The position numbers were made by a program, and so were the translations under genes. A DNA stretch of 64,000 nucleotides. It comes from Sinomicrobium oceani (GTDB lineage Bacteria > Bacteroidota > Bacteroidia > Flavobacteriales > Flavobacteriaceae). The notes beneath the pieces are model-generated. The model searched no databases, was not told where the DNA came from, and saw nothing but the letters and a program-made list of their open reading frames with translations. Numbering within the stretch: the stretch's first letter is position 1; every line of letters begins with the position of its first letter. The stretch is from contig NZ_FPJE01000014.1 of NCBI RefSeq assembly GCF_900119185.1, positions 1-64,000 of the forward strand. Reading direction: 5' to 3'. Positions 61,912 through 64,000 of the stretch are shown here, piece by piece.

Positions 61912-63468
61912 CTAAGGCTCGAAAATAACCTTGATAAACCGCTGGTTTTTCAGGTTGTCTATATCCTGACCGAAGAGCAGTAATGTATTCTCGTCTATCC
62001 AGTTGGTCAGTGAAGGCCGAATGGTTATCCCCTCCATATCTTCCCCGGTAGCCAGTACGGTACGGAGGTAAGTGCCGTCGTCTCTTACTTTGGTGGCCAT
62101 GAATGCCCTGCCGTTCGGGGCAAAAGCATTGGCCAGGCTGCCCTTACGGTGATCGAGATTGGAGCTATTGCCGTTATAGAGCAGGAAAATATCGTTAGCA
62201 CGCTTTACCGGAAAAAAGGAAGAGTATATGCTTACATTGTTCTTGATGTTCTTTTTGCCGATCTTGTTGGTCCATACGATATCTCCCGAACCGTCCAGTT
62301 CTATCATGGCTATGTTTTCGTGGAAATACTGTATGACAAAATCGTGAGAGACGGAATGAATCTGTTCGGTAAGGAGAACAATGTGATCGTCCGGTTTTTT
62401 CAGGACTTTACGGAGGATGTAGTACGGGTCTTCGTATTTTTGTTTCTCCAGTTTTTTCAGTACCCTGTTGATCTTGTTTTCGTTGTCCAGCAGGGCCGTG
62501 TAAAAATCGTGGCCGAAAGGATGTTCTTTTGCCGAGATCACCGTTCCGTTTTCCGTATCTATCCGTGTATAGAAAACGCCGCTCATCGCATACATGTCCA
62601 GTTTGGAATACAGGCCGGTAAGCACGAGGTTTCCATCCGGTAGCCAGACGGGTTCGAGCATGCGAAGGTGCTTGTCGTTTACCGGAATATTCGCAATGTG
62701 GTGAAACTCCTGGTCCTGCAATTGGTAGAGGAGGTACTGGTAGCCCTTGTTCCTCTCTTCTTTCAGTATCCTGTCGCTGTTGTACTTTTTGGCCAGTACC
62801 ATCAGTTCATCTTTGTTCGAAAAAAAGAGATCGTGAATATAGAAAGTGTCTTCGGGATACGGAAAATCGTACGATTCGTTTTTGATCTCTTTAAAGCTGT
62901 TGTCAAACACCTTCAGGTTGATCCTTGCGGTTTCTCCTTTTTTTGTCGGCATCCCGTAGAGCAGGTATATCCTGGATTTGTCTTGCGACATGATAAAATT
63001 GCTGTAGGTCCGGGTAATATCGGTCTCTTCGTTAGAAAATGCCGTAATCAGGGAACTGGACTGCAAAGAGAAATCGTCGAGGTCTATAAGCTGATAGAAA
63101 AGCTTTTTTTCGGTCTCGGTGAGTAGGGACCATACATGAACAATTTTATCGCCAGTCTGGGCAATTCCGATGGTCCGGGCTTCTCCTTCCTGGTCTTCGG
63201 GGATCAGGTCGATCTCTTCTCCCGAAGGTTCCAGTGAAGGTGTGAATTTTCGTATCGATTTGTTTTTTTTCTGCCCGAATCTGCCACCGGCGTAGAGTAT
63301 ATAATACCCGTTTTCATCGTGCCCGATGATATCTATGGGGATTTCTCGTTCGTCATTTTTAAACACATTTCCCTGTGTTATACGGATTTCCGGGGTGTTA
63401 TCGGTACTGTCCTGTGCAAGTAGCGGGGTGGTGAACAGCAGTAGTAGGAAGAACAGATGTATTCTCAT
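61912..63468 (-). CDS. Secreted protein of unknown function
   Basis: I do not recognise a family for this 518-residue protein. It has a signal peptide (MRIHLFFLLLLF to LLAQ). The mature part is rich in short strands with recurring turn patterns (GYYILYAGGRFG, SRIYLLYGMPTKKG, DIFLLYNGNSSNL, DENTLLLFGQDIDN), which suggests a beta-propeller-like fold in the periplasm or outside the cell. No catalytic motif is seen. It ends 87 bp before the uvrA start on the same strand and may have its own promoter in the gap shared with ychF. Confidence 0.6.
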   Translation of the reverse strand: MRIHLFFLLLLFTTPLLAQDSTDNTPEIRITQGNVFKNDEREIPIDIIGHDENGYYILYAGGRFGQKKNKSIRKFTPSLEPSGEEIDLIPEDQEGEARTIGIAQTGDKIVHVWSLLTETEKKLFYQLIDLDDFSLQSSSLITAFSNEETDITRTYSNFIMSQDKSRIYLLYGMPTKKGETARINLKVFDNSFKEIKNESYDFPYPEDTFYIHDLFFSNKDELMVLAKKYNSDRILKEERNKGYQYLLYQLQDQEFHHIANIPVNDKHLRMLEPVWLPDGNLVLTGLYSKLDMYAMSGVFYTRIDTENGTVISAKEHPFGHDFYTALLDNENKINRVLKKLEKQKYEDPYYILRKVLKKPDDHIVLLTEQIHSVSHDFVIQYFHENIAMIELDGSGDIVWTNKIGKKNIKNNVSIYSSFFPVKRANDIFLLYNGNSSNLDHRKGSLANAFAPNGRAFMATKVRDDGTYLRTVLATGEDMEGITIRPSLTNWIDENTLLLFGQDIDNLKNQRFIKVIFEP

Positions 63469-63662
63469 AGTCCAGATGGTTTGAACGGTAAAAATAAATA
63501 ATTTCCGGAAGCGTTTTGTGTTAAAAACAGGTTTTGAAAAAGTATATTGAGGTGCCGGACATCGGGTTGTGGAGTTTTTCGGATCGGTTTTGTGTATTCC
63601 CGTTTTTGTAACTTATTGAGCGACTATGTGTAAGGGGATGGTGGAGAATGGCTAAATCCTCT

Positions 63663-63670
63663 TATATTTG
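63663..63670 (+). promoter_or_regulatory. -7 promoter element for ychF
   Basis: TATATTTG is a perfect TAnnTTTG match 31 bp before the ychF start codon. A -33 TTG at the right distance is not evident. Confidence 0.5.
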
Positions 63671-63701
63671 CAGCGCAAAAAATTCAATTCAGTATATCAA
63701 G

Positions 63702-64000
63702 ATGAAAGCAGGAATAGTAGGATTGCCCAATGTAGGAAAGTCAACCTTATTCAATTGTTTGTCCAATGCCAAAGCACAGAGCGCTAATTTTCCATTCTGT
63801 ACTATCGAGCCGAACCTGGGTGTGGTGAATGTGCCCGATTCCAGGCTGGAAAAACTTGAAGATCTGGTGCAGCCCGAACGTGTATTGCCTGCTACGGTAG
63901 AAATTGTGGATATAGCAGGCCTGGTTAAAGGAGCCAGTAAAGGGGAAGGACTCGGAAACCAGTTTCTGGGAAATATCCGCGAATGTCACGCCATTATTCA
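63702..64000 (+). CDS. ychF: YchF-family P-loop ATPase (OBG-like), 5' part only
   Basis: The first 99 codons of YchF lie here; the gene continues beyond the window. The G1 loop GLPNVGKST is at residues 7-15, the switch region has [10 protein letters not shown], and the G3-like motif is [10 protein letters not shown] followed by GEGLGNQFL, the diagnostic YchF signature. The protein is a ribosome-associated ATPase linked to stress and redox responses. The start is divergent from the secreted unknown gene. Confidence 0.96.
   Translation, partial: MKAGIVGLPNVGKSTLFNCLSNAKAQSANFPFCTIEPNLGVVNVPDSRLEKLEDLVQPERVLPATVEIVDIAGLVKGASKGEGLGNQFLGNIRECHAII

Overview
The window comes from a Bacteroidota chromosome, most likely a member of the Flavobacteriia. 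The evidence is two SusC/SusD polysaccharide utilisation loci (PULs), a hybrid two-component regulator with an AraC output domain, many lipoproteins, and promoters of the TTG / TAnnTTTG type. I see no rRNA, tRNA, CRISPR array, insertion sequence or phage gene.

Layout. 1-4.5 kb: the 3' end of a PQQ-dependent dehydrogenase with a built-in cytochrome c domain, a small NTF2-like lipoprotein, a bile-acid-type Na+ symporter, and a metallo-beta-lactamase/rhodanese sulfur enzyme. 4.6-11.4 kb: an RND efflux operon (small lipoprotein, TolC-like protein, RND pump, adaptor, TlpA-like thioredoxin). 11.6-15.4 kb: cardiolipin synthase, a zinc alcohol dehydrogenase and a Tat-exported TIM-barrel isomerase. 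15.7-30.5 kb: PUL 1 (susC, susD, a FadR-type GntR regulator on the opposite strand, then GH28, SSS symporter, myo-inositol oxygenase, GH89, an HGSNAT-like acetyltransferase and GH43). 30.6-47.8 kb: PUL 2 (hybrid sensor/regulator, susC, susD, DUF3823 lipoprotein, GH30, GH2, tandem GH43). 48-63.5 kb: mostly minus-strand housekeeping genes (MscS channel, K+/H+ antiporter, GMP reductase, fused E1 alpha/beta 2-oxoacid dehydrogenase, PhnA-like protein, an inactive-looking M1 peptidase with a barrel-like C terminus, LOG-family protein, UvrA, a secreted unknown). 63.7 kb to the end: the start of ychF.

The most notable content is PUL 1. It joins, in one tight run of genes, an alpha-N-acetylglucosaminidase (GH89, NAGLU family), a membrane N-acetyltransferase of the HGSNAT/NagX family, a GH28 enzyme with no signal peptide, a Na+ symporter and a myo-inositol oxygenase with all six iron ligands. 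Together they suggest catabolism of glycans in which alpha-GlcN(Ac) is joined, directly or through a uronic acid, to inositol. Examples are the head groups of plant glycosyl-inositol-phosphoceramides or GPI-anchor cores. An identical 15-base sequence with a GTA-N-TAC core precedes both susC and GH28, and is a strong candidate operator for the GntR regulator. PUL 2 looks suited to type II arabinogalactan side chains. These substrate assignments are inference from family membership and gene order.
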